Shown one piece after another: positions 7,987 to 15,956 of a stretch of DNA of 18,016 nt. The translations under genes and the position numbers were made by a program. Below the pieces are notes generated by a model. That model did no database searches. It was not told where the DNA came from and saw nothing but the letters and a program-made list of their open reading frames with translations. The stretch is from JAEYFP01 sp964566545. GTDB lineage: Bacteria > Bacillota > Clostridia > Lachnospirales > Lachnospiraceae. Each line of letters opens with the position of its first letter. Position 1 is the stretch's first letter. The stretch lies in contig CAZMIX010000049.1 in assembly GCA_964566545.1 (NCBI GenBank), forward strand, positions 1 to 18,016. The letters run 5' to 3'.

Positions 7987-8916
7987 ATGAGGATTATCAG
8001 CGGCACGTCGGATTTTCGGATAGAAGAGAGTACCGTAGTTGCGATCGGGAAATTTGACGGAATCCATAAGGGGCATGGTGAAATCATCAAAAAGATGTTG
8101 GAATATAAAAGCAGGGGATTCAAAATGGCGGTATTTACATTTAATATTCCTCCTGCTTCTGTTTTTTATGAGAGAAATCAAAAAGTTTTGACAACAAACG
8201 AGGAGAAGCGGAAAATTTTTCAGGAGCTTTCCGTGGATTATTTGATTGAATTTCCGTTTGGAAAGGCAGTGGCGGGAATTTCGGCAGAACAGTTTATTAA
8301 GCGTATTTTACTGGACAGGCTGCATATGAAGGCGGCTGTCGTCGGTACGGACTGCCGCTTTGGTTATCAGGGGCTTGGAGACGCTGCGCTGCTAAGGGCA
8401 TTCGGGGAACGTCATGGGTTCGAAACGGTCGTAGTAGATAAAATGATGTATGAAGGACGGGAAATCAGCTCAACCTACGTGCGGGAGGAGATCGAAGCGG
8501 GGAATATTGTAAAAGCGAACCAGCTGCTTCTGCGCCCTTATTTGTTTTATGGCAAGGTCGTACACGGAAGGCGGCTTGGCAGGACGCTCGGAATGCCGAC
8601 GGTCAACCTGCTTCCGGAGCCTGAAAAGCTGCTGCCCCCATGCGGCGTATACTTTTCCCGCGTCAATCATATGGGCCAGGAATACCGTGCGATTACAAAC
8701 ATCGGAAGTAAGCCTACCGTATCAGGTGAAGAACCCGTAATCGGAATTGAGACTTATGTCTATAACTTTGACGAAGAAATATACGGAGATTACCTTTATG
8801 TCAGCTTGTATCAGTTTGTCAGAGGAGAGATAAAATTCTCTACGGTAGAAGAGCTAAAGGAACAGATGCAAAAGGATATCCAAAAAGGCGAGAAGTGGCA
8901 TAAGAGCCATCTTTAG
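7987..8916 (+). CDS. ribF: Bifunctional riboflavin kinase / FAD synthetase
   Basis: RibF phosphorylates riboflavin to FMN and adenylylates FMN to FAD. The N-terminal nucleotidyltransferase domain shows GKFDGIHKGHGEIIKKM (the G-FDG-H-GH motif) and the ISSTYVREEI motif near residue 160. The C-terminal riboflavin kinase domain shows VHGRRLGRTLGMPTVNLLP (with the PTxN motif) and the YGDYLYVSLYQFVRGEIKF segment. Both active sites look intact; 309 residues is normal. Start ATG 7987 follows GAGGGA. Its stop codon is embedded in the ribosome binding site of the next gene, so the accessory block begins without a visible transcription break. Confidence 0.96.
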   Translation: MRIISGTSDFRIEESTVVAIGKFDGIHKGHGEIIKKMLEYKSRGFKMAVFTFNIPPASVFYERNQKVLTTNEEKRKIFQELSVDYLIEFPFGKAVAGISAEQFIKRILLDRLHMKAAVVGTDCRFGYQGLGDAALLRAFGERHGFETVVVDKMMYEGREISSTYVREEIEAGNIVKANQLLLRPYLFYGKVVHGRRLGRTLGMPTVNLLPEPEKLLPPCGVYFSRVNHMGQEYRAITNIGSKPTVSGEEPVIGIETYVYNFDEEIYGDYLYVSLYQFVRGEIKFSTVEELKEQMQKDIQKGEKWHKSHL

Positions 8917-8924
8917 GAGGAAAC

Positions 8925-9929
8925 ATGAAAACGAACCGGATGGGCATCATGATCACAACCCTTCTTTTGGCATTATTTTTATGTGGCTGTAAAGGGCAGG
9001 CTGCGCAGGAGGAGTATGCGCTTTTAGAGGATCAAAAGCTTGTGATCTATACGGCACATAAGAAAGAGATTTATGAGCCGATTATCAAGGAATTTGAGGA
9101 ACGCAGTGGAATCTGGGTCGAGGTTATTTCGGGAGGAACGAACCAGATTCTTGAGCGGATTGCGGCAGAAAATGGATTGAATTCCGGCGATGTGATGTTT
9201 GGCGGCGGTGTGGACAGCCTTGAGGCGTACAGTATGTATTTCCGGCCATATAGGTGCAGCCAGTACGAAGAGTTGGATAACGCTTATGTGTCTTTAAATG
9301 ATTCTTATACCGTTTTTTCAAAGCTGCCGATCGTATTCATCTACAACAATAAGCTTGTCATTTCGGCGGGAACGCCGAGAAGCTGGAAAGAGCTTCTAAA
9401 CTATCGCTGGCACGGAAAAATTGCCTTTGCCGATCCCGCGCAGTCAGGCAGCTCTTATACGGCGCTGCTTACGATGACGCAGATTTTATCACGGGATATC
9501 GAAGAGGATCAAATATTAAAGGATTTTGCGAATAATCTTGAAGGAAATGTTTCGGAGGGATCCGTGGAGGTGGTGGAAGAAGTCATCAAGGGAGAACGGC
9601 TTGTAGGCATCACGCTTGAGGAAACGGCACTGAAACGAATTGCAAAGGGTGCGGATATTGGTATGATTTATCCCTCTGAGGGAACCTCAGCTGTACCGGA
9701 TGGCTGTGCAATCATTAAAAATGCACCGCATGAAGCAAATGCGGAGCTGTTTTTGGAGTTTATCGTTAGTGAGGATGTGCAGCATCTGCTGGAGGATCAG
9801 CTTTATAGAAGAAGCGTGCGCAAAGATATGGCCGGAAAGGATGAGATGGTGGAAATAGCGTATGACCTGCAATATTCCGACGCGCACAGGGAGGAAATAT
9901 TGAATCGATGGGCAGAATTGATACAATAA
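8925..9929 (+). CDS. Extracellular solute-binding lipoprotein, likely sensory partner of the adjacent kinase (HptA/PgtC-like)
   Basis: This 334-residue protein has a lipoprotein signal peptide: basic start, hydrophobic stretch (about 8-19) and the lipobox LCGC with lipidated Cys22. The mature part looks like a type II binding protein of the ferric/phosphonate/organophosphate group: an early strand KLVIYTAHKKEIYEPIIKEFE, the segment FADPAQSGSSYTALLTM, and AKGADIGMIYPSEGTSAVPDGCAIIK. It precedes a histidine kinase and response regulator rather than a permease, and the transporter downstream has its own binding protein. I infer that it presents ligand to the kinase, as HptA does in Staphylococcus and PgtC in Salmonella. 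AGGAGG (8915-8920) overlaps the ribF stop, so translation may be coupled. Ligand unknown. Confidence 0.85.
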   Translation: MKTNRMGIMITTLLLALFLCGCKGQAAQEEYALLEDQKLVIYTAHKKEIYEPIIKEFEERSGIWVEVISGGTNQILERIAAENGLNSGDVMFGGGVDSLEAYSMYFRPYRCSQYEELDNAYVSLNDSYTVFSKLPIVFIYNNKLVISAGTPRSWKELLNYRWHGKIAFADPAQSGSSYTALLTMTQILSRDIEEDQILKDFANNLEGNVSEGSVEVVEEVIKGERLVGITLEETALKRIAKGADIGMIYPSEGTSAVPDGCAIIKNAPHEANAELFLEFIVSEDVQHLLEDQLYRRSVRKDMAGKDEMVEIAYDLQYSDAHREEILNRWAELIQ

Positions 9930-9955
9930 CGACTTGGTTATAACCGGGAGAGAAC

Positions 9956-11665
9956 ATGCATACGATTGTAAAAAAATCTTTTAAAAGAGAATTGTTCTTC
10001 TGCTTTGTTCTCGTTGCGCTTGTGCCGCTGGCAATTTCCAGCATTTTTCTGGTTAAAATGATTGAAAAGAGAATCACAAGCGAATACGAAAAAGAGACGG
10101 TGCAGCAGATGTCGGCTGTAGAAGAGACGCTGGTACGTTTTTTTGAGGAGACCAATCGGACAATGGAGTCGATCCTTCAAAACGACAGCATTGTAGGCGG
10201 TATCGATGAAACAGACAGTTGGATGAAGAATAAGGCGTATACGCAGCTCTATGAAGAAACGCAGGATATCCGGGAATATGCACAGTTTAACGTCTATAAT
10301 AAGGATGGCGGCTGTGTTTTTTCCACCTCTCAGGCTGGTGTGGCAGGGGCACTTCCAGCCTATTGGGGAATTTTAAAGGTTTCACGTACACATCCGGGAA
10401 AAATGATTATTAAAAATGCGTTTCAGACAGATTCAGGGGAAGAAAGCCAGCTTCAGATGGCACATGCGATTTTTTCAGACGAGGAATGTTTGGGCTTTAT
10501 CGTCGTAGACGTGGGCGGAAGCCATTTTGAAAAGATATTGGAAAACTCTTATGATGAAAGAAACGGAATTGCCGTACTCGATAGCTTTTGGGAGGAAATT
10601 TACAGCACGAAAACGGCAAAGGAAGAAGTATTGGCTCAGACGCTTAGAGAGCGGCGGATGACAGGAGAGCATTTGAAGCAGGCGGCTGACGGAATTAATT
10701 TCTATATTTCTCCAATCGGAGAAAGCGGACTGTATCTTGTATTTGGCAGAGAGGATGTTTTCACAGAGGATATTACGAAGATGATGTTCGGTGTGATCCT
10801 TATTATGGCGGCACTTAGTCTGTTGCTTTGTCTCGTTGTTGCAACTGTTATGAGCGGTTATCTGACTTATCCGATCAACCGGCTGACAAAGGCAATGCAC
10901 CGGATGGAAGGCGGCGATTTAGAGGTTCAGATCGAGAGTCGGCGCAGGGATGAGCTTGGGCAGCTTTCCAGAAATTTTAATACGATGACAAGAGAGTTAA
11001 AGCGATATATGGAATTGCAGGTCAAACAGCAGCAGGAGATCAACGACAGTAATATCGCGATGATGCAGGCACAGTTGAACCCGCATTTTCTTTATAATAC
11101 GCTCGATACGATCAAGTGGGTTGCAAAAGCGAATGGTGTGCCGGAGCTTGCAAAGCTTGCCGCCAGTCTTGCAAAAATACTGCGCATGAGCATTTCGCCG
11201 GAAAAGTTTATTAAGCTGTCCGAGGAAATCAGGCTCGTGAATTCCTATACGGATATTCAAAAGATTCGTTTTAACGGAAGCTTTACATTTGATGCGGAAA
11301 TTCCTTTGGAATTGGAGGAGTGTATTGTGCCGAAGCTGATTATCCAGCCGGTTGTGGAAAATGCAATTATTCATGGGCTTAAGGAGCAAGAAAACGGACA
11401 TGTTTTTTTAAGCGCCTATGAGCAGGATCAGCGGCTTTTTATTGAGGTTCATGATGACGGCTGCGGCATCAGGGAGGAAATTGCCTTGCAGCTGCACGAG
11501 CGTAACCGGGAAAAATTAAAGGGTCATATCGGCTTTTATAATGCGGATACGATTATCAGACTCTATTATGGGGATGCTTATGGGGTGTATGCAGAGGCGC
11601 TGCCTGAGCGGGGAACCAAGGTGACGATGATTCTTCCGATTGTAAAGGAGGGTTCGGATGTTTAG
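9956..11665 (+). CDS. Sensor histidine kinase, LytS/YesM type
   Basis: A 569-residue membrane kinase. TM1 lies at about 14-38 and TM2 at about 273-300; the 230-residue region between them is extracytoplasmic and probably a Cache-like sensor. A HAMP linker (about 301-350, EGGDLEVQIESRRRDELGQL) and a coiled segment follow. The dimerisation/phosphoacceptor region has QAQLNPHFLYNTLD with His377 in the NPHFLYN motif of the His_kinase (PF06580) family. The ATPase domain shows the N-box QPVVENAIIHG (Asn469) and the G-box DDGCG (500-504). It lies 26 nt after the binding-protein gene and overlaps the regulator gene by 8 bp, so the three are surely co-expressed. Confidence 0.93.
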   Translation: MHTIVKKSFKRELFFCFVLVALVPLAISSIFLVKMIEKRITSEYEKETVQQMSAVEETLVRFFEETNRTMESILQNDSIVGGIDETDSWMKNKAYTQLYEETQDIREYAQFNVYNKDGGCVFSTSQAGVAGALPAYWGILKVSRTHPGKMIIKNAFQTDSGEESQLQMAHAIFSDEECLGFIVVDVGGSHFEKILENSYDERNGIAVLDSFWEEIYSTKTAKEEVLAQTLRERRMTGEHLKQAADGINFYISPIGESGLYLVFGREDVFTEDITKMMFGVILIMAALSLLLCLVVATVMSGYLTYPINRLTKAMHRMEGGDLEVQIESRRRDELGQLSRNFNTMTRELKRYMELQVKQQQEINDSNIAMMQAQLNPHFLYNTLDTIKWVAKANGVPELAKLAASLAKILRMSISPEKFIKLSEEIRLVNSYTDIQKIRFNGSFTFDAEIPLELEECIVPKLIIQPVVENAIIHGLKEQENGHVFLSAYEQDQRLFIEVHDDGCGIREEIALQLHERNREKLKGHIGFYNADTIIRLYYGDAYGVYAEALPERGTKVTMILPIVKEGSDV

Positions 11666-12431
11666 AATATTAGTGGTGGACGATGAGGTTCTCGTGCGCA
11701 AAGGAATTGTCATGGAGACAGATTGGAATGCGCTCGGCTGTGCCGTAGTTGCGGAGGCTTCCAATGGTATTGAGGGAATTGAGGCGGTCAGAAAATATAA
11801 TCCGGATATGATTATATGCGACATTAGAATGCCAAAGATGGACGGGATTGAAATGCTTACGAAGCTGAGAGAGGAAGGGTATCAGTCCTATGTCGTTTTT
11901 TTAACGGCTTACAGCGACTTTTCTTATGCACAGAAGGCGGTGCGGCTATCAGCCTCGGATTACCTGTTAAAACCGTATGAGGATGGGGAGCTTGAGGAGA
12001 CGGTTCTTACAATTAAAAAAAGGCTGGAGGCGGAACGGGAAAAAGGAAGTCTTGCGTTGGAACAGGACGTTTTGTCGCACAGCTTTATCAAGCGGGGCGA
12101 CAAAAGCAAATATGTCATGGAGGCGCTTGGATATATCGCGGAGCATTATGGAGAGAGCGATATCAGCGTGAAGTTTATCGCAGAAAATTTAGGACTGAGC
12201 GAAAGCCATCTGAGCCATATATTCAAAAAAGAAACCGATTATACAGTCAACTCCTATATCACCCGTTACCGGATTCAGTCGGCTATGAAGCTGCTGAAAA
12301 ACTGCAGATATAAGGTCTACGAGGTGGCGGATATGGTCGGGTACCGCGATATTACGTATTTCTCAACAATCTTTAAAAAAATTACGGGTTTAAATCCGTC
12401 AGAATATCAAGACAGAATCCACAATGCATGA
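11658..12431 (+). CDS. Response regulator with AraC-type DNA-binding domain (YesN/HptR type)
   Basis: The 257-residue protein has an N-terminal receiver domain: acidic pair Asp8/Asp9, phosphoacceptor Asp55 in CDIRMPKMDG, a Thr/Ser switch residue in VVFLTAYSD, and the conserved Lys in LLKPYEDGE. A short linker follows, then two AraC-type helix-turn-helices (about 155-255, with FIAENLGLSESHLSHIFKK and VADMVGYRDITYFSTIFKK). The PF06580 kinase plus AraC regulator pair is standard in Firmicutes and usually controls a neighbouring ABC importer. AAGGAGGG lies 5 nt before the ATG. The last codons form the left arm of a terminator hairpin. Confidence 0.94.
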   Translation: MFRILVVDDEVLVRKGIVMETDWNALGCAVVAEASNGIEGIEAVRKYNPDMIICDIRMPKMDGIEMLTKLREEGYQSYVVFLTAYSDFSYAQKAVRLSASDYLLKPYEDGELEETVLTIKKRLEAEREKGSLALEQDVLSHSFIKRGDKSKYVMEALGYIAEHYGESDISVKFIAENLGLSESHLSHIFKKETDYTVNSYITRYRIQSAMKLLKNCRYKVYEVADMVGYRDITYFSTIFKKITGLNPSEYQDRIHNA

Positions 12432-12457
12432 ATGTGTTGTGGATTCTGTATGTTTTT
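12412..12457 (+). terminator. Rho-independent terminator after the response regulator
   Basis: A 13-bp perfect inverted repeat (arms 12412-12424 and 12437-12449) is followed within 4 nt by TTTTT (12453-12457). The left arm covers the last codons of the regulator gene and the loop contains its stop codon. This should end the transcript that reads through ribF into the sensory genes and isolates the importer operon downstream. Confidence 0.8.
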
Positions 12458-12485
12458 AAACCAATAAAAAAGCATGTCTTATGCA

Positions 12486-12514
12486 AATTCACAGAAAATC
12501 AAAAGGAATTACAG
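12486..12514 (+). promoter_or_regulatory. Candidate binding sites for the AraC-type regulator
   Basis: Two similar direct repeats, AATTCACAG (12486-12494) and AATTACAG (12507-12514), are 20-21 nt apart, two helical turns, on the same face of the DNA. They end about 10 nt before the weak -35 of the importer promoter. AraC-type regulators commonly bind such direct repeats next to the -35. The repeats are short and AT-rich, so chance is possible. Confidence 0.35.
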
Positions 12515-12524
12515 TTTTATCCCA

Positions 12525-12553
12525 TTTTTATAAGAGCCGCCTTTTCCTATAAT
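12525..12553 (+). promoter_or_regulatory. Putative activator-dependent promoter of the importer operon
   Basis: A consensus -10 TATAAT (12548-12553) is preceded at 17 nt by TTTTTA (12525-12530), a poor -35. A perfect -10 with a weak -35 fits a promoter that needs an activator, and the response regulator encoded just upstream is the obvious candidate. Transcription would start near 12560. Confidence 0.6.
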
Positions 12554-12605
12554 GAATTTATCAGGAAATTATTATGATAGAATTCAAGATCAGGAGGAAA
12601 GAGAC

Positions 12606-14048
12606 GTGAAAAAGAAATTATTATCAGTATTACTTGCATGCTGTATGACAGTCGGAACACTGGCAGGATGTGGCTCCGCAGCAACAGCTCCGGCCGCACA
12701 GACGGCAGAAACAAAAGAAGTAAAGGAGGAGGCGGCAGCCGATACGAAGACAGAGGAGGCAGAGGCGCCAACGGAAGAACCGGTTAATTTGACGGAAACA
12801 CAGAAGATTATTCAGGAAGCACAAGGCATGAGCATGGAAGAATTGGCTAAGAAGGCGATCGAAGAATCCAACGGGCAGACATTTTACGGCGTAGGCAATT
12901 CCAGCCGCGGAAAGACAGCTCTTCCGTTATTCATCGAGTATCTGCAGACAATTGACCCATCCTATAGCTTAGAGTTTGACTGGCAGCAGCCGAAAAACAA
13001 TAAGATTTTTGAACAGTTGACAGCAGATTCCCTGAAGGAAAAAGGAACCTTCGCCATGACGCTGATTCAGGACGGCAATCAGATTGAGTCCAAGATGGTG
13101 CAGACCGGTATTCTTGATAAGTATATTCCGAAGGAATGGGCGGAGGCAAACGGAACAACACCCGATCAGGTGGAAGGCTTTTTATCCCTGCAGACGCTCA
13201 ATAAGGTATTTGAGTATAACTGCACCGGCAGCGCCGTTTACGATAACTGCTGGGATTTTGTAGCAGAAGGCGTGCATGCGCTTTATATGGATATTGATTC
13301 CGAGGTTGTAGGAAAGAACTTCTTATATATGCTGACTGAAGATAAATATGCCGCATGGATAAAAGAAGCATTTGAAGCGCTTGACGCGGATCAAAAAGCA
13401 TATTTCCAGCCGACCGTCGATGCGATGGAGACAGATGCCTCTGACTTGGGTCTTGGCGCAGATGGAAAATATGCGTTGGCATGGATCAAATTGTGGGTCG
13501 AAAGCTATAATGCCCAGACTGATGACGGACCAATCTGTAATACGCTTGTTACGTCTTCGGCAACGGATCAGGCAGGCCTGCTTGTATACTCTAAGCTTCG
13601 TTCGGTAGAGGAGTCCGACGGCGTATCGGTAGCTAACGTGAAGGTTGCCGCATACCAGGATGGCTACACAGGTATCGGCGGCTTTGGATACTGCCATTAC
13701 TTATTTGTGACGGACAACAGCCCGCTTCCGTGGACGTCCTGTGCGTTCATCGCTTACATGACCTGTACAGAGGACGGCTTCAGCGCATGGGGCAAGGATA
13801 TGGGCGGCTATTCATCAAATCCTGATGTTGCGGCAGCGACAGAAGCAACCCATAACCATAGCAAGGGCGGCTATGATGAGTCTGGCAACCTTGTGTTTGA
13901 CAGTAAGAATGATCGTGGCTATGACTGGTGGACGACGGACGGCAAGCTTGTTCTGGAGGATCCCGAATATTGTGCCTCCGTATCTTTCACGGTAGGAAGC
14001 TGGATTGAACTGCTGACAAAATACAGCGAAGGGGAAGCAGAGGAATAA
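12606..14048 (+). CDS. ABC transporter substrate-binding lipoprotein
   Basis: The 480-residue product starts with a lipoprotein signal peptide with lipobox LAGC, then an Ala/Glu/Thr-rich spacer (to about residue 65) that tethers the binding domain to the membrane. The remainder is presumably a two-lobed binding domain and is rich in Trp, Tyr and Phe, as in ligand-binding clefts. It has seven Cys after the lipidated one, unusual for a secreted Firmicute protein, and a THNHSKGG stretch. I do not recognise the exact family; its place before permease and ATPase genes gives the role. GTG 12606 is chosen because AGGAGG (12592-12597) lies 8 nt before it; an upstream in-frame ATG at 12552 overlaps the -10 box and cannot be used from this promoter. 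Confidence 0.85.
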   Translation: MKKKLLSVLLACCMTVGTLAGCGSAATAPAAQTAETKEVKEEAAADTKTEEAEAPTEEPVNLTETQKIIQEAQGMSMEELAKKAIEESNGQTFYGVGNSSRGKTALPLFIEYLQTIDPSYSLEFDWQQPKNNKIFEQLTADSLKEKGTFAMTLIQDGNQIESKMVQTGILDKYIPKEWAEANGTTPDQVEGFLSLQTLNKVFEYNCTGSAVYDNCWDFVAEGVHALYMDIDSEVVGKNFLYMLTEDKYAAWIKEAFEALDADQKAYFQPTVDAMETDASDLGLGADGKYALAWIKLWVESYNAQTDDGPICNTLVTSSATDQAGLLVYSKLRSVEESDGVSVANVKVAAYQDGYTGIGGFGYCHYLFVTDNSPLPWTSCAFIAYMTCTEDGFSAWGKDMGGYSSNPDVAAATEATHNHSKGGYDESGNLVFDSKNDRGYDWWTTDGKLVLEDPEYCASVSFTVGSWIELLTKYSEGEAEE

Positions 14049-14050
14049 AT

Positions 14051-14111
14051 AATGGCACCAGCCATTTAATCAGCTATTTGGCTTCAAGGGCGGTCATACG
14101 CCTTTGAAGCC
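14051..14111 (+). promoter_or_regulatory. Two intercistronic hairpins between binding-protein and permease genes
   Basis: A 6-bp stem with an ACCA loop (14051-14066) is followed by a 12-bp stem with one G-T pair (arms 14080-14091 and 14100-14111, 8-nt loop). Only TTT follows, so full termination is unlikely. Such structures after a binding-protein gene typically protect the upstream mRNA or reduce read-through, giving more binding protein than permease. The second stem ends 4 nt before the permease ribosome binding site (AAGGAG, 14116-14121). Confidence 0.65.
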
Positions 14112-14128
14112 TTTCAAGGAGAATGCTT

Positions 14129-15955
14129 ATGGAACAAACAGCCCAAAACACATCGGCAGTGATTTTTATTAATAAAATAAAAACCTACCTTTCAAAACCG
14201 CAGAATATCATTCTTTTGTTATTCGGCATCGCGGTTACCTTTACGACCATTGCTCCCATTGTAGCAATTGTAAAGGATACCTTTAAGATCCACCCGGGAA
14301 CGATTGACGCGCATCTGACAGGTAAGGCAATCGGCTACTCCGCAGCAAATTACGTTGATCTGTTCACGAGCCGGCTTGCTAATACAAACTTATGGACGCC
14401 GATTTATAATACGGTGCTGCTGGCGGTATTCACCTGTCTGATCGCAATTCTTTTCGGCGGGATGTTTGCTTTTTTAGTGACAAGAACCAATTTAAAATTT
14501 AAAAAATATTTAAGTGCTATTTTTATTTTTCCCTATATTATGCCGCAGTGGACGCTGGCTGTCGTATGGCAGAACCTTTTTAACAGTAACGCAGTGACAG
14601 GGACATCCAATGGCCTGCTGGCTTCTCTGTTTGGAATACTCGCGCCGAAATGGTGGTGCCAGGGGTTACTGCCGTGTGCGGTTGTTCTTGGTCTGCATTA
14701 CGCGCCGTTTGCCTATATTATGATCGGCGGCATTTTCAGGAATATGGATGCCAATTTAGAAGAGGCAGCGACAATTCTGGACACACCGAAATGGAAAATC
14801 ATGTGCCGCGTGACGCTTCCGATGGTAAAGCCCGCGATTCTTTCCACGATTCTGCTTGTGTTCGGAAGCGCGATGGGAAGCTATCCGGTGCCGCATTATT
14901 TGGGATTGACGACGCTTTCCACCAAGTATGTTTCGATGAATTCAAAATATACGGGAGAAGCGAGTATCCTCGCGATCATTATGATGATTTTTGGTGTAAT
15001 GATCCTTGCGGTAAACCAGACAAGTTTAAAGAGCAGAAAGAGCTATACGACCGTTACCGGGAAGTCCGGACAGATTTCCAAAATTAATTTGGGCAGGGCA
15101 GGAAAATATGTGATTTCCATCATATTGATCATTGTTACGTTTTTTACAAGTATTTTTCCGATTCTCTCATTTGCGGTTGAAACTTTTTTACCTAATCCCG
15201 GGGATTACAGCTTCCTGTATACGGGCAACCTGAATAACCTGACGACAAAGTGGTGGATCACGCGAGAAAATATTACGGAAAACGGTATGTATGGGCAGCA
15301 GGGAATTCTTTATAACGATACAATCGGGCACGCATTGGGAGGTACGCTGTTTGTAGCGATCTGCTGCGCGCTGCTTGCCGGAACGATCGGCACGCTGATT
15401 GGATATGCCGTATCGAAAAACAGAAGGAGCAGATGGGCCAATTACGTTAATAACATGGCGTTCCTGCCGTATCTGATGCCGTCGCTTGCCGTAGGAGCAG
15501 CCTTCTTTATTCTGTTTTCAAATGAAAAAATCAACTTGTTCAACACCTATGCGCTGCTTGTCATCGCAGGCACGATTAAATATATCCCATTTGCAAGCAG
15601 GAGCGCCTTGAATTCGATGCTGCAGCTCTCTGGAGAGATTGAGGAGGCGGCGATTATTCAGGATTTGCCTTGGCTTAAAAGAATGTTTCGGATCATCATC
15701 CCGATTCAGAAGTCCTCGATCATCAGTGGGTATCTGCTTCCCTTTATGACTTGCTTAAGAGAATTGTCCTTATTCCTTTTGCTTTGTACACAGGGCTTTA
15801 TTTTATCGACAACGCTGGATTATTTTGACGAAATGGGATTGTATGCATTTTCGAGCGCGATCAATCTGATCCTGATCGTAATGATTTTGATATTTAACGC
15901 ATTAGTGAATAAGATTACCGGCGCAAGCTTGGATGAAGGAATCGGAGGAAAATAA
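14129..15955 (+). CDS. Fused double ABC transporter permease (FbpB/AfuB-like)
   Basis: The 608-residue membrane protein joins two permease units in one chain, as in FbpB, AfuB and ThiP. Each half has about six hydrophobic segments, starting with one at about 25-50. Each half carries an EAA loop for docking the ATPase: EEAATILD (211-218, ending VTLP) and EEAAIIQD (505-512, ending IIIP). The usual Gly of the EAA motif is Asp in both. A polar extracytoplasmic segment around 350-400 (NLTTKWWITRENITENGMYG) separates the halves. ATG 14129 is preferred, 7 nt after AAGGAG; an in-frame ATG at 14123 is only 1 nt from it. The ATPase gene begins 1 nt after the stop. Confidence 0.92.
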   Translation: MEQTAQNTSAVIFINKIKTYLSKPQNIILLLFGIAVTFTTIAPIVAIVKDTFKIHPGTIDAHLTGKAIGYSAANYVDLFTSRLANTNLWTPIYNTVLLAVFTCLIAILFGGMFAFLVTRTNLKFKKYLSAIFIFPYIMPQWTLAVVWQNLFNSNAVTGTSNGLLASLFGILAPKWWCQGLLPCAVVLGLHYAPFAYIMIGGIFRNMDANLEEAATILDTPKWKIMCRVTLPMVKPAILSTILLVFGSAMGSYPVPHYLGLTTLSTKYVSMNSKYTGEASILAIIMMIFGVMILAVNQTSLKSRKSYTTVTGKSGQISKINLGRAGKYVISIILIIVTFFTSIFPILSFAVETFLPNPGDYSFLYTGNLNNLTTKWWITRENITENGMYGQQGILYNDTIGHALGGTLFVAICCALLAGTIGTLIGYAVSKNRRSRWANYVNNMAFLPYLMPSLAVGAAFFILFSNEKINLFNTYALLVIAGTIKYIPFASRSALNSMLQLSGEIEEAAIIQDLPWLKRMFRIIIPIQKSSIISGYLLPFMTCLRELSLFLLLCTQGFILSTTLDYFDEMGLYAFSSAINLILIVMILIFNALVNKITGASLDEGIGGK

Positions 15956-15956
15956 C

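Noticed and set aside
8806..8836. Possible promoter TTGTAT / TAAAAT inside the end of ribF for the sensory genes
   Set aside because: The spacer is 19 nt for the better -10, and both boxes are imperfect. It is too weak to list as a feature.
9936..9945. Palindrome GGTTATAACC between the lipoprotein and kinase genes
   Set aside because: Ten bases only, AT-rich; a related 9-mer recurs in the ATPase gene (16628-16636) but there is no other link.
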